Assembly: GCA_003415625.1 (NCBI GenBank)
Contig: PYIU01000002.1
Coordinates: forward strand, 434,001 to 498,000
Origin: Aquanectria penicillioides
Taxonomy: Eukaryota; Ascomycota; Sordariomycetes; Hypocreales; Nectriaceae
Direction: 5' to 3'
DNA length: 64,000 bases
Below the pieces are notes generated by a model. It was not told the DNA's origin and ran no database searches. It saw nothing but the letters and a program-made list of their open reading frames with translations. Below are positions 12,581 to 23,000 of the stretch, piece after piece (within the stretch, counting starts at the first letter, position 1; each line of letters opens with the position of its first letter). The translations under genes were made by a program, and so were the position numbers.

Positions 12581-13721
12581 GTTTCAAGAGGGTCGATATC
12601 AATGTAAAGCTCACAATACGAAGTAAATACAAATTTCAGAAGTTGGCTTAACATCACTGTTAGGCAAAAACAGACTAATACGAGGCGCCTCATTCTCGGA
12701 GCAGGCTACCAATAATACCATGCCACGGGGCATACGGCAATATAAGTGGAGAATGCCGCTACCAATGCACAGGTGCCAATGATTTGGGAATAGAGAGCGT
12801 TGGATGGACTCTTAGTTTTGTTCCTTTCCTAGACGCTGTCGCCTTGGCAAACGTTATGCAATTGTGCAACCTCACCAAAGTCAAAGACCAGCCATTTGTC
12901 GAATCAATACTGGAGGTTTGCGTGAGGAACATACGGATTAGGAATTCTGTGGGGGAACCAAAGTGCCTTAGCTTAGTTCGCTGATTAGTTACAGCCGTCA
13001 AATCCACGAAGACTGTGGGCTTCAGGATAAAATATTCCCAGAATGCCCAGAATGACGAACGGCGGCGAAGGCAACGGAGGTATCGACGCACATGCCGTGT
13101 CATGAAAAACAAGAGGAGGGTTGATACGAACTGCACAAGGACATCGGCAGGCGTGTTTGTGGTGGCGTTGCTTGAAAATCGATGCACCTCGCCACTGCTG
13201 CAAATTCCATTTGGAGTGATTCGACCCCGCTCACAGCCTAAAGTCTTTGATAATGCCTGACGATGATACCACATCATTGTTGACCTCAATAAAATACCTC
13301 ATCAGGTCACGAGAAGCCCTCACCACGGCGAGACGATCAGAAGGGCGGAGGAACCATCAAGATCCTCAGCTCTAAGCTAGCCATCAAGAAAAACGAGCCG
13401 GGACGTTTGCCTTTCTGAGGCGACCAACGGTGCACTGCAATTGAGACCTAACTGCAATTGAAGTTAGACAAAGGGGCAGATTAGACTGTTTTTAGGCACA
13501 GCTTTCATGGGCTAACATTTGGTCGTTGAATAACTAACTACATTTGGTTGAACACTGATTAGAAATTGGACATGTGTCTTTTAAACCTAGAGTCTCTTTC
13601 TTTCCTATTGGCGGAAAACCAACCATACCGAGGTTTCAAGAGACCCAAAACTGCGTACAACTTGCTTCAATCTTCACCCGAACTCGACGGGTAAAGTGGT
13701 AACACCTCTAGGTCCTATGGT
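12581..13721. other. Unassigned stretch, possible decayed membrane-protein gene
   Basis: A minus-strand open frame at about 13289-12759 contains a hydrophobic segment (VLVQFVSTLLLFF) followed by a basic RRYLRCLRRR patch and FWAFWEYFILKP. Another frame over the same bases reads PPFVILGILGIFYP. I could not place it in a family or build a spliced model. It may be a gene remnant or chance frames. Confidence 0.35.
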
Positions 13722-14923
13722 TCACGTGCACCAGCACCAGAGATGCGGGTGGGACAGTGCAATCAGGGCAGCTAAGCTTTTCGAGGGTATTGATCCCATC
13801 CAATAGAGCTTAGCACTCATGAGTCTGATCGTAGGGACGAAGTTCGGCACGGAGGCCACGGTAAAGTCGGGACCGCGGTCGTCGAGTACGGCCTCTCGGA
13901 CATCGATCCTCATTTTGACGGGGGTCGACACTCCAGAAAGAACAACATTCAGCGCCGGTCTGGGGCCAATGATTCCGTCCACGACTTGGCTCGATGTTGG
14001 CAGCTTGGCGATTAGCTGCTGGTTGATTACACCCCACTTGGATGAGGGACACATGTTGTTTCCAGTCACATTGCAAACGATGTTAACCGTATTATTCTCA
14101 GTGGTGATGCCTGGGAATACATCTACTTGAGTCGCGTTGGACCAGATGAAGCTTCCGCCAGATCTCCCGTCACCCTCCTGGGGCATCATGACGACTGCGC
14201 GAAGGGAAGATGCGCCGAGAACATGTATCGTGAAGAAGAAGATGATGAAAATAAACACAATTTTCTTCCAAGGATGTGAGAACTTTCCGTTAATGATGCT
14301 GAGAAATTCCTTGGACCATAAAAGCTGATTTCCGAGATTTGCTGGCCCGCCACGAGAGCTCCATACGGCACGGCCTGGTCCTTGGTGAATTCGAAGCGGA
14401 CAATCGCAATGACGATGATGTTGAGCGACAAGAGGACGAACATTTCCATCAACTTGGCTGCAAACTGGATGCCAAGCTTTTTCTCAACATCGTGATTGGG
14501 TGCTCCTTGAAGTTCTTTGCCGATGCACTAGTTCCTGAAAATGCAAAAGCTTAGGGTGATGGCCCCGGCAATGGCCGAAAGATGAATCCAGGCTGTCAAC
14601 GTCGTCGCAAGCCTGTCCTTCACAATTGGGACCTCTGGCACGCGATGAGCCTATGCGCGAGTTGATTGGAAAGGAACCAGAATGTTTTGAAGGCGGAACT
14701 TGCTCAGAAAAGCGGTGACCCGCCATTCAAAATGGGAAATGGTTCGTGAGCGCTGCTCAGTGCGATTGGAATCAAAGCCTTCCGCGTTAACTTTGGAGTA
14801 GTCTTTGGATGCGTTTGTTTCGTCGCAGCGCCCAGGTGTGCTTCGTAACGATTCCAAGGGTATGCTTTCGTCATTGTGGACACCCTCATATTGGGGCCCC
14901 ACGCCCGCCGGACTTTTGTCCAT
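13722..14923 (-). pseudogene. Broken fungal multi-pass membrane protein of unknown function
   Basis: Starting at MDKSPAGVG (14923), the minus strand encodes a cytosolic N-terminus. A conserved-looking block VPEVPIVKDRLATTLTAW follows, then several hydrophobic segments (AIAGAITLSFCIF, FVLLSLNIIVIAIV) and QISEISF. The frame is interrupted by TAG at 14653-14651 and TAG at 14530-14528, and by loss of one base in an A/T run at 14320-14323. After that shift the reading continues as WSKEF, HPWKKIVFIFIIFFF and an extracellular-looking region that ends early in WCWCT. Related fungal proteins, as I recall them, are longer, so the 3' part also seems lost. The function of the family is not known to me. 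Confidence 0.65.
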
Positions 14924-15786
14924 CGTGCTCGGTCGCTCGCAATTAAACGTCCAAGACAGGAAAACAAAGGGGAAAATAATGAGAGGGGACAAAAATTCAA
15001 TATCCGGCGAGCCTGGGCAAGGCCCAAGGCCAAGTTTAATAAAAAGCTGGGCAGGCGCCATGTATCAATGGGTTGGGGGCGGGAAACTGAACTAGACTAT
15101 CACACAGTTCAGTCAGTATGACCTGTAGACTAACTAATGGGCTGGGTTTGTAACGACAAGGACCGATTGATCAGTCTTAGCTAGGCTGTGTTGGAAAATG
15201 ATCACATTCAAGTCGAGGCTATGACAAACACTGCAAGGAGGCGGGCGTGAACTTTGGAAATCCGCAATCCAATATCGGGCAACCAATAAATCCATTAAAT
15301 ACTAGGCTTTTCTCAAGTTCAGATTCACAAGAATGACCCTCTCACAAATTTCTCGGAAAATCACGGCCTATTCTCTATTCTAACGCAGCGTGCGGTAGTT
15401 AGATGAATGTAGGGTTCGGGCTGGGAAGTGATAAACAGTTACAACGGTCTTGGGTTGCAAGGGAGCCGAGGCTCATTCGGGGCCCAGCATATCCCTGGTT
15501 TTATCCTGGCCCGAGAACTTGCAGTCCTATTCTCGCTCACCTTTGTCAGGCTATTAGCTGGGATATGGTGGCAGGTGGGCACCAACTCGGCCGAATATCT
15601 GATAACGTGCAAAAGCCCACACTGTCATTGATGCTTCTGGCCGGGCGTTGAGTTAGACTGTGCGCCAGGCGGATTGGAACATGGTACACAAGACAATGCC
15701 TTTTTAGTTCTAGATTTTTGAATCCGATTTCTCCAGAATTTTAAACCCCTATGGCTAAACATTTCTCGGTCCCGAGATTTGTCGTC
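14924..15786. other. Intergenic, no gene seen
   Basis: This separates the decayed zone from the quinate cluster. Open frames here are short and lack family features. No RNA gene or repeat was recognised. Confidence 0.5.
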
Positions 15787-16242
15787 CTAAGCTTGTCTCT
15801 CCTTAGTCGCAACATTCTTAGCCGCATGGTCGATGGCGTATCCATATCCGTGTGTCCCAAATCCCATCATCACCGCAACAGCCTTGTCACTCAGGTAGCT
15901 GTGATGCCTGAATGTCTCTCGTGTGTGCACATTGCTGATGTGCAGCTCGATAAAGGGAATGTCAACGCCGGCGAGGGCGTCACGGATCGCCACACTTGTG
16001 TGTGTGAAAGCTCCGGGATTGATGATGACTACATCGACTTTTCCCCGAGCTTCATGAAGGCGCTCAACAATGGCACCTTCGTGATTGGACTGGAAAACTT
16101 CTAGTTCCGCTCCAAGGGACTTTGCACGTTTAATCGAATCCGACTCGAGCTCGTTCAAGGTAGTATAGCCGTAGATGTGGGGTTCTCGAGTGCCCAACAA
16201 ATTGAGGTTTGGGCCATTGATAAGCAAGATTGATTTCCCCAT
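15787..16242 (-). CDS. qutE: Type II 3-dehydroquinate dehydratase (catabolic)
   Basis: A single exon encodes 151 residues, the usual length for the family. It converts 3-dehydroquinate to 3-dehydroshikimate by trans-elimination in quinate breakdown, as a cytosolic dodecamer. Visible motifs are [16 protein letters not shown] at residues 6-21, the catalytic Tyr just after it (HIYG), [16 protein letters not shown] at about 75-90, the HISN box with catalytic His near residue 101, and the following Arg ([10 protein letters not shown]). It is the counterpart of A. nidulans qutE and N. crassa qa-2. It is read divergently from the SnoaL-like gene, sharing a 456-bp upstream region. The window also encodes type I dehydroquinase domains, so both folds coexist in one cluster. 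Confidence 0.95.
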   Translation of the reverse strand: MGKSILLINGPNLNLLGTREPHIYGYTTLNELESDSIKRAKSLGAELEVFQSNHEGAIVERLHEARGKVDVVIINPGAFTHTSVAIRDALAGVDIPFIELHISNVHTRETFRHHSYLSDKAVAVMMGFGTHGYGYAIDHAAKNVATKERQA

Positions 16243-16698
16243 ATTGAGTGAGATTGGATAGATAGATGAAGTCCTGCTAGTGTTTGAATTTGAATTGAAT
16301 GATTTACTTAAACAAATGATCTAATCACTTAGTGTTTTGAACCCTCATGATAATGCCATGCATGATCACGTGGCTGGGGGGAGGTGCAAATTATGGGGAT
16401 TGCCGATGCCGATGGCGGCTATGAATTCCTCCGCCAACTTTACCAGCGATCACGCCGAGCTTGACAGTGCCGACTAGGAGTCACGATTTGCCGGATATTC
16501 ACAAGTTAGCAGAGCATGCTTGCTAATACCGAGAAATGGAGCCGGTGCCGGAGGTTGAAATTGAGATGGGTACGGAAGATTTATTTGCAGTCATTTTTCC
16601 CTGGTCGTGAATGCGTGGTTCAGCATATCTAGTATTATTATCCTGATCGCCTATCATCTCTACACAAGTACAACTGTCGCATCAAAAGCTCCGTCGAC
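16243..16698. promoter_or_regulatory. Shared divergent upstream region of qutE and the SnoaL-like gene
   Basis: These 456 bp separate two head-to-head start codons, suggesting joint control. I looked for the palindromic site described for the fungal qa/qut activator (GGRTAARYRYTTAYCC) and found no convincing full match. The regulatory role is inferred from gene arrangement only. Confidence 0.45.
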
Positions 16699-17453
16699 AT
16701 GGTTGATCTACACAGCCTACCCGAGGGCTCGCGTCCTTCTTCGGCCATTCGAAATAATGGTCCGGATCATCTTGTAGTGGAGAGACTGAAGCTGAGAGAG
16801 TTGGCTGAGGGCTGGCCCTGTTATCGGTAACCGCAGCGCACCGCCTCCACGTGCGAATCCAGCGTGCTAACGAATCTAGCGACGCTTGTGAGTGGGAGAA
16901 CTTTCAGTCGATTTTCCACCCTGGCGCGTATGTTTATACGACTTGGTCTGGCCGCATTTTGTTTTCGGACTTTATTGCAGCCTCCAAGGCCGGCATGGAC
17001 AAGGGCGCCTTCATCATGCATCGATGCCACGGCTCAACGACAGACATTAACTCCGAAGGGACATTGGCAGTGACCAAATTGAAAGCCACAATCACTCAAA
17101 GATTTGAGATTAATGGCATTGAATTTGATGTCGAAGCCGATTGCCGATTCTGTTTCTTCTTTGAAAAGGTCGACGGCCGCTGGGGCGCCCGGTTGGTCCG
17201 CCACTGGTACGAGAAGGACAAAGTAATTCCTACAAACCCGGCAAAGGTTCCCAAAATCGACGAAGAGAAGGTTAAGAGTTATCCGCCAGGCTACAAGTAC
17301 CTGGCATATTTCCAAGAAGCGACAATGGGGGTTGCTGTTCTGCCTGACATGCCAGGACACAGACGTCATGTCGGAACCCAGAACCTAGACAAGCATGACA
17401 TGTTGTATTGGCAGGCCAAGAGCTGGCTTGAAGGAAAGGGTCTCGAGATATAG
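16699..17453 (+). CDS. SnoaL-like (NTF2-fold) domain protein
   Basis: Two exons (16699-16826 and 16880-17453) join across a 53-nt intron (donor GTAACC, branch GCTAAC, acceptor CTAG) to give 233 residues. After a short helix ([19 protein letters not shown]) comes [21 protein letters not shown], typical of SnoaL/NTF2-like cone folds. Next are [40 protein letters not shown] and [17 protein letters not shown]. SnoaL-like proteins are cyclases, dehydratases or isomerases of small molecules; the substrate here is unknown. Its position head-to-head with qutE suggests a role in quinate or aromatic-acid metabolism, but this is inference. No break or odd composition was seen. Confidence 0.8.
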
Positions 17454-17692
17454 ACTGAAGATACTTTTATTGAATTGCGGGTCAAATACGACATTGCCTT
17501 TCTGCCTGACCTTCATCGTGACAATGCTCGAGCGACACCCATGACCCTTCACACTGGCATTCTGATATCCCTCCAGGCTCAAACTCCAAGGCATTGCCTA
17601 GGCTCAAGACAAACCTCTATATTTCAATGTTGCAAGTCTCTTTCTCTATATAATTTATAATTTCTATAAAAATTGGCCTCGCTGCTGCGCAT

Positions 17693-19393
17693 CTACAGCT
17701 TACCACTCGCCTTGGCTCGCATTGCTGTCCCCATAACCTCGCAAGGGGCTTGTGTCCCAATCCAGAGCTCGAATTGCGCATACGCCTGCTCTTCCAGAAC
17801 ATCAATACCCCGAAAGATGTTCCATCGGGAATCCCTCCCAGCTACCTTCATCATTCCGGTGACTTGTGGTCTATAAGCCATCTCAACCAGAACCCCGGTT
17901 TCCGCTTCAAACAGCCCAGCCGGGATCTTATCCTCGCCTAGGTCATCCGCCGGGACGCATGCGACAATGACTCGGATAGCCGGGCCGCTCCATCTAGACG
18001 CCGCATCTAGATCCTCAAATATGGTTTCCTTGCAGTCCTGAAATTGCGATGCCATCTCTTCTGCTTTAGACCGAGTTCGATTCACAATAATGAGATCTGA
18101 GATACCCAAGTCTTGAACGGCGTAACATGCTGCTCGAGCCGCACCACCAGCCCCCAAGACCAATGCAGCTGACGACTTTAAATCCTTAACAGAAACAGAC
18201 TCAATGCATCGCTTGATTCCTAGCCAGTCTGTGTTATCACCAAGCAGTACGCGCTTTCCTTGATCTGAATTCCTTACGACAATGGTATTCACCGCACCAA
18301 CCTTCTCCGCGACTGGAGAAAGAGAATCGAGGAGCCTTCCAACTTGAAGCTTGTGGGGGAATGTCACAGACGCACCACCAAAGTCTTGGCGGTTGATGAG
18401 TTCCTCAACAGATGCATCGACGTTTTCACTCTGGTGGATGCTGTAATGATGTGGGAGGCCAAGTTCTTTGAAACCAGCGTTGTGAAGCGCGGGTGACAGC
18501 GAGTGTGAAATGTTGTGGCCAAAGATGTGAAAATTCTGTTTTGGCACCTGCCCGAGGAGCGATAATACTTGGTTTATCTCTCTCAAGGTTGGTTGTCCTG
18601 GCGACGTAGCAAATGGCAGACTTGGGTGAGTGACGAAGGTGATGGGCGCGGTGATGCCAGAGAGTTTGCCGTTGGCCCCAGTGCACACTGCAATAATGGG
18701 CTTCTGGCTCTTTTCCTGATGTTTTTGAATAAACAACCCCGAATCATAGCAGTCAGTCATTTGCTCTGCCGAAATGTTGAAACACATTATATCTATAGAC
18801 GCAATGTGAGTGATGTAACATCCAGACGTGGAATCACAATCATATTTACCTGCATATTCTTCAATTTTCCTGTACTGATCCTCGATAGTTGATCCTGTCC
18901 ATTTGGTGCTGCCAGAAACATCATAATACGCTCCAACAATCTTCGTGGTAGTGGCTTTGCCAGCGAGATTCTTGATTGTGTCGAGAGGCCAAGTACTGCT
19001 GCATTCGACATATTCGCATTCGAGATCAATTGCCAAAGAAAGTAGCTCCGCTCCGGCAGTAACTTCTTTATCGGGAAATTTGCCACCCTCGGATTGTGTC
19101 CTCAGACTGAAGTACACTGGAAGGGTGGAATGAGACCTGAGATGTTGGATCTGAGTCTCCACATATTTTGCTGGAGGGATGTTGCACTCCCCAACCACAC
19201 CATCGGCGCTGAGTAGATCAGCCCGAAGCTGCCAGCACTGAATGCCAGGTTCCATGTTTTTGAGAAGACCTCTAAACCCGGAGAGGTCGGGAAATGACAA
19301 GCATAGAATGCATGTTTTTTGGCCATCCTCATATCTCTGTGATATGATGTCGTCTCCTTTGTTGACGGATGGCTGAATCAGAGCGGGTGCCAT
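17693..19393 (-). CDS. Fused type I dehydroquinase (catalytically degenerate)-shikimate dehydrogenase
   Basis: Exons 19393-18850 and 18792-17693 flank a 57-nt, frame-neutral intron and give 547 residues. Residues 30-270 form a type I 3-dehydroquinase-like domain. Its catalytic His is Tyr157 (KIVGAYYDVSG), the Schiff-base Lys is Cys185 (DIMCFN), and the substrate Arg in the usual MGxxGxxSR loop is Gly (GANGKLSG). It should therefore not dehydrate dehydroquinate. Residues 275-547 are a shikimate/quinate dehydrogenase domain with the key features: HNISHSLSPALHNAGF, SVTFPHK (catalytic Lys), GDNTDWLGI (catalytic Asp), VLGAGGAARAACYA for NAD(P) and NRTRSKAEEM. The layout matches the last two domains of AROM. 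It could be an active dehydrogenase or a regulator derived like QutR. It lies between the SnoaL-like gene and qutR. Confidence 0.85.
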   Translation of the reverse strand: MAPALIQPSVNKGDDIISQRYEDGQKTCILCLSFPDLSGFRGLLKNMEPGIQCWQLRADLLSADGVVGECNIPPAKYVETQIQHLRSHSTLPVYFSLRTQSEGGKFPDKEVTAGAELLSLAIDLECEYVECSSTWPLDTIKNLAGKATTTKIVGAYYDVSGSTKWTGSTIEDQYRKIEEYAGKYDCDSTSGCYITHIASIDIMCFNISAEQMTDCYDSGLFIQKHQEKSQKPIIAVCTGANGKLSGITAPITFVTHPSLPFATSPGQPTLREINQVLSLLGQVPKQNFHIFGHNISHSLSPALHNAGFKELGLPHHYSIHQSENVDASVEELINRQDFGGASVTFPHKLQVGRLLDSLSPVAEKVGAVNTIVVRNSDQGKRVLLGDNTDWLGIKRCIESVSVKDLKSSAALVLGAGGAARAACYAVQDLGISDLIIVNRTRSKAEEMASQFQDCKETIFEDLDAASRWSGPAIRVIVACVPADDLGEDKIPAGLFEAETGVLVEMAYRPQVTGMMKVAGRDSRWNIFRGIDVLEEQAYAQFELWIGTQAPCEVMGTAMRAKASGKL

Positions 19394-19875
19394 TGTGATG
19401 GACGGTTCACTTGATGAAAAAGAACCCTCACGATTGTATTTCGATGCTACAAGTCAGACGAGGAATCCCGCGGGGTAGAAATGCCCAATGAGACCCGTCA
19501 CCGTGCTCCATATGGAGGACAATCGTTCATCGCCGCTTTCCGGGCCGGGGGAAAAAGTCTCTGCCGCTGACTTGGCCCCGTTCGCACCAAAGAGCCTCGG
19601 CCCGTACTTCGACTTTCTTTATTAAACTAGTAAACAATACTCCGTGAACCGGATAGATTTAGGCTTCTTCATTGCGCTAATTCTTTGATTTTTTGATTCG
19701 CTAAAATGCAAGTTCAGATGCCAGGGTCATCGATTGCAAGTATAAATGAACATTTCTTATTTGAATAGAAGTCCTTTATCGTGCTTTTGCAAGATAGAAT
19801 GGCCATTTACGACAGTAAGTAGCTCGTATAATTAAATTACAGCACATCTAGAAGGTCCCCTTGCGCCATTCGTGG
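19394..19875. other. Intergenic between fused gene and qutR
   Basis: This holds the promoter of the fused gene on the minus strand and the 3' end of qutR. No further gene or clear activator site was seen. Confidence 0.5.
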
Positions 19876-22548
19876 TCATTTTGGATCAGCTATAGGAACT
19901 CTACCAGTCTTCAAGCGCTCCTTGTACGCCTTAAGAACCTCCCTTCGCATAAGCTCCTGAGGTGGTTTCCTCCCTGTGAAAAGCTCAAACTGTACAAGGC
20001 CCTGTTCTGGGAGCACCTGGAGGCCATCAACCGCAATCCAACCATCGTCACTCTTGGCGTGAATCTGTTTCAAAAGCGGTGTTTCCAGTGGAGTGTAGCT
20101 AAGCTGTGAGGTGTCAGTTGACCAGAACAGGAACGATTGCCGTTCAACATACCTCAATTGCGACACCGCCTGTAGGACTTGCGAGCCAGGAATCAGGCAA
20201 GCTTGTATCAACGGAGCATTTCCCTTCAATTTCTCTTGTTGCAATACAAGAAACTATAATTGTAGGGTGAGAAGCATCAGTCGGCCAAGGTGCATCTCTG
20301 GACGAAACTACTCTAATTGAGAGCTTGTCCGGGCTCGGCTCGGGGCTTTCCGTGGCCCCGAGGATTCTGGCCCGTTCTCCTTTGACATTCTTGATCCTTC
20401 TTGAAATGACCATTTCTGAAAGTGGTTTGCAAGCTCTTCCGAGTTGCGCAACGTGCGGTTGCTAATAAAGATTGTCCGAACGCCAAGACGAATCAGGGCA
20501 TAGATGGCAGCCCGAGCCATTCCTCCTGCACCAAGAATTAGTGCAGTAGTACGGCGTCTGACAGCGTTTATGGGGGAAAGATTGCGACGGACGCAAACGT
20601 GAATCCCGATCCAATCCGTATTGTCGCCATATAATGCCACGGCACGGCCAGCACGATTTCGAGTCAGCAACGAGTCCGTACTAGCAGACGCTAGTGGGAG
20701 CAGTGTATTTACTGCTCCAATTGCCTGCGCTTCAGGGCTTATTTGATCCACAAGAGAAATTATATCTCGTTTGAATGGTGCCGTTATACTGGCTCCGTTA
20801 AATTTTGGATCGTCAATGAGCTTTTGTAGGTCATTCAAACTTTGATGTTGGAAGATCTGGTAATCATGTGGCATCCCGTAAAATCGAAAACCGGCGTTGT
20901 GCATGGCAGGCGATAAACTTTGGGCAACATTACTACCGTAAATTCCAAAGTAAACTCGGTCCAGAATAAATGACGAGTAGAGGGCGTTTTGAGCTTCGTC
21001 GATGGTGATGAGAGTGGAGCAAGAATGTTCAGGCATAGCCGAACGCACGAGAGGGTGGGTGACGGGGCTCAAGATGGTGTTTAGGAACACAGATGGTCTT
21101 CCTAAGCGGCCTTTGTTGTATGCAATCAGTGGAATTCGGCATTCACCGGAGTGTTTGACGTCTTGGATAAATTTTTGGGCTAGGAAGTTGTCTTCAACTG
21201 ATGTCGCGTCCTGGCACAGCCGAAGCATATCACAGCCTAATTCTTGGGCAAGTAACACTTTTTCCTTGCGAGCCGGACTATCCCAGCCGTTCAAACCAGG
21301 ATTTGTGTCGAAGGAATGACCAATCACTTTAGTAAGCCCTTTAGCAGCAACGAGGTCTTTGATTCTCTGGCCATCGCCCCGGAGATCAACTGTGATATAC
21401 TCGGGTGCAAGTCGGAGCCCATGGTGGAGTAGATCAAAGTAGAGCTGCTGGGAATTTTTAATGTCTTGTGCAGAATTTTGAAGATTAAAGTTTATGGTAT
21501 CGGATTGTAGGCTGTAGATGGTAGGCACGCGGATGTTTCTCCTGGCGATGTGAAATTGGCGGGTAATGTGATTAGCAATGGTGTGATTAAAAGTCCCAAC
21601 AGCTTCAATAAGCTCTGAAGGGGATATATGCAGCTCTATTGCATCGGCCACGATATCTTGTCTTCCCAAATCATAGAACACAGCTGTCGGCAGCGAGAGG
21701 GGGATTGATAGCGCATACGTGAAATGTCTCGACTCGAGTGGAAGAAGGGACAGATTGTGCCGTGCTTCATGAGGTTCATTGCGCCGCATGATAGTCGATA
21801 CCAGGTGTATAAAGTCAACTTCAAGCTGCTTCAGGGCCAAGGATCTTGGTGAACGTTGACCTGGCCGACAGCTGTCTCCAGTCTCAGCCGGGGACGGGTC
21901 TGAAAGGTTGTAAAATTCAAAGTTTGAAACCGTACGATGAGTTGGCCCGCTGAGTCGAGTAAGACGAGATATTGTATCTGCGTCCCACACACGCAAATGC
22001 TTCTCGATGCCATCCACATCTCTCATGACATAGATTACGGGATGGCTGGCGGCATATTCTGCTAGCCAAGCCTGGCCGGTCTCTTCGACAACACCAGGCC
22101 CACAAACAATGACGGCCCGCGTCTGATGTTCCACGAGCATGGCGCGCATGAGCCTCAGCTCTTCTCTTCTGTAGTTTGCAACGCCATGGGTGGACTTGTA
22201 GGCACCGCGCGACAGTTTGGTTGACTGGTAGAAGTGATGGTCTGCGTCAACGGGCCTGAAACCAAGGGCACCCGACGCGATGATCGCCAACGTTGACAAG
22301 CCAGTGCCCCGTATCCCGATGAGTACTATGGAGGCGTCGGTATCGTATTTTCGCGACTCCAGTCTCCTGCTGGGACGATACTCTTGAGAAACGGGGGACT
22401 GAAGTCGGCTTGGTCTCGCGACGGGGGTGTTGGTGCCATGCGTCCTGGGCTCGCTCGAGTCTGATGACGCCGAGTGATCATCTTGTTCAGATGGGCCACG
22501 CGAAAGGCCGGAGGCATATGGAGCCGCTTTGTTGGGGAGCTCTTCCAT
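19876..22548 (-). CDS. qutR: Quinate pathway repressor (AROM-derived)
   Basis: About 848 residues if spliced as 22548-20411, 20333-20153 and 20103-19876. The layout is that of A. nidulans QutR and N. crassa QA-1S, namely the last three AROM domains turned regulator. A disordered N-terminus precedes a shikimate kinase-like domain whose P-loop Lys is lost (GIRGTGLSTLA). The dehydroquinase-like domain lacks the catalytic His and Lys (VIGHSFDTN, DMLRLCQ). The shikimate dehydrogenase-like domain follows (SLSPAMHNAGF, GDNTDWIGI, LGAGGMARAAIYA). Such repressors bind the activator and release it when quinate or dehydroquinate builds up. The last intron (20152-20104, GTATGT) is clear. The first join (20410-20334, donor GTCATT) is weak; alternatively one base is missing in an A run near 20413 and the frame is broken. 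Confidence 0.85.
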
Positions 22549-23000
22549 TTACCGACTCCGGGATACTGAGAGAGTAGCGCAATGGCGAGAAGAGCAGTGG
22601 CTTCACCGAGAGCTTTTGGTTGCTTGACTAGAGCCAAGAGTCACAGTGCCAGTCCGCCAAGGAGGCTGAAAAAGACCAAAAACGTAGGAAAGAGAAGTCA
22701 CATGTCCAATCGGGGAAATGACAGCATCTTTCGCTCCATCTGCGTTCCGCCCTGGCGTCTATCGAGCAAATGTTGAATGTCGAGAAGCGGGCGGCTCCAG
22801 GGAACAGAGAAGATCCGCAGCGCGTCTTTGTTTAGCCGCCCACCATACTTTGCTGTTTTCGGCTGGGCCACCCACAGAAAACCACCCCACATCACAACCT
22901 TGTAGTCCTAATTAGGCGACAAGAGTTGCACACTTATTAGACTAGCTTGCTATCAAGGCACTTTCTAGTCAACCGCAACATCTCGTACATTCATTTCATC
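22549..23000. promoter_or_regulatory. Shared divergent upstream region of qutR and the second fused gene
   Basis: These 452 bp lie between two head-to-head starts, so the repressor and the fused gene may be co-regulated. No activator consensus site was recognised by eye. The role is inferred from arrangement. Confidence 0.45.
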
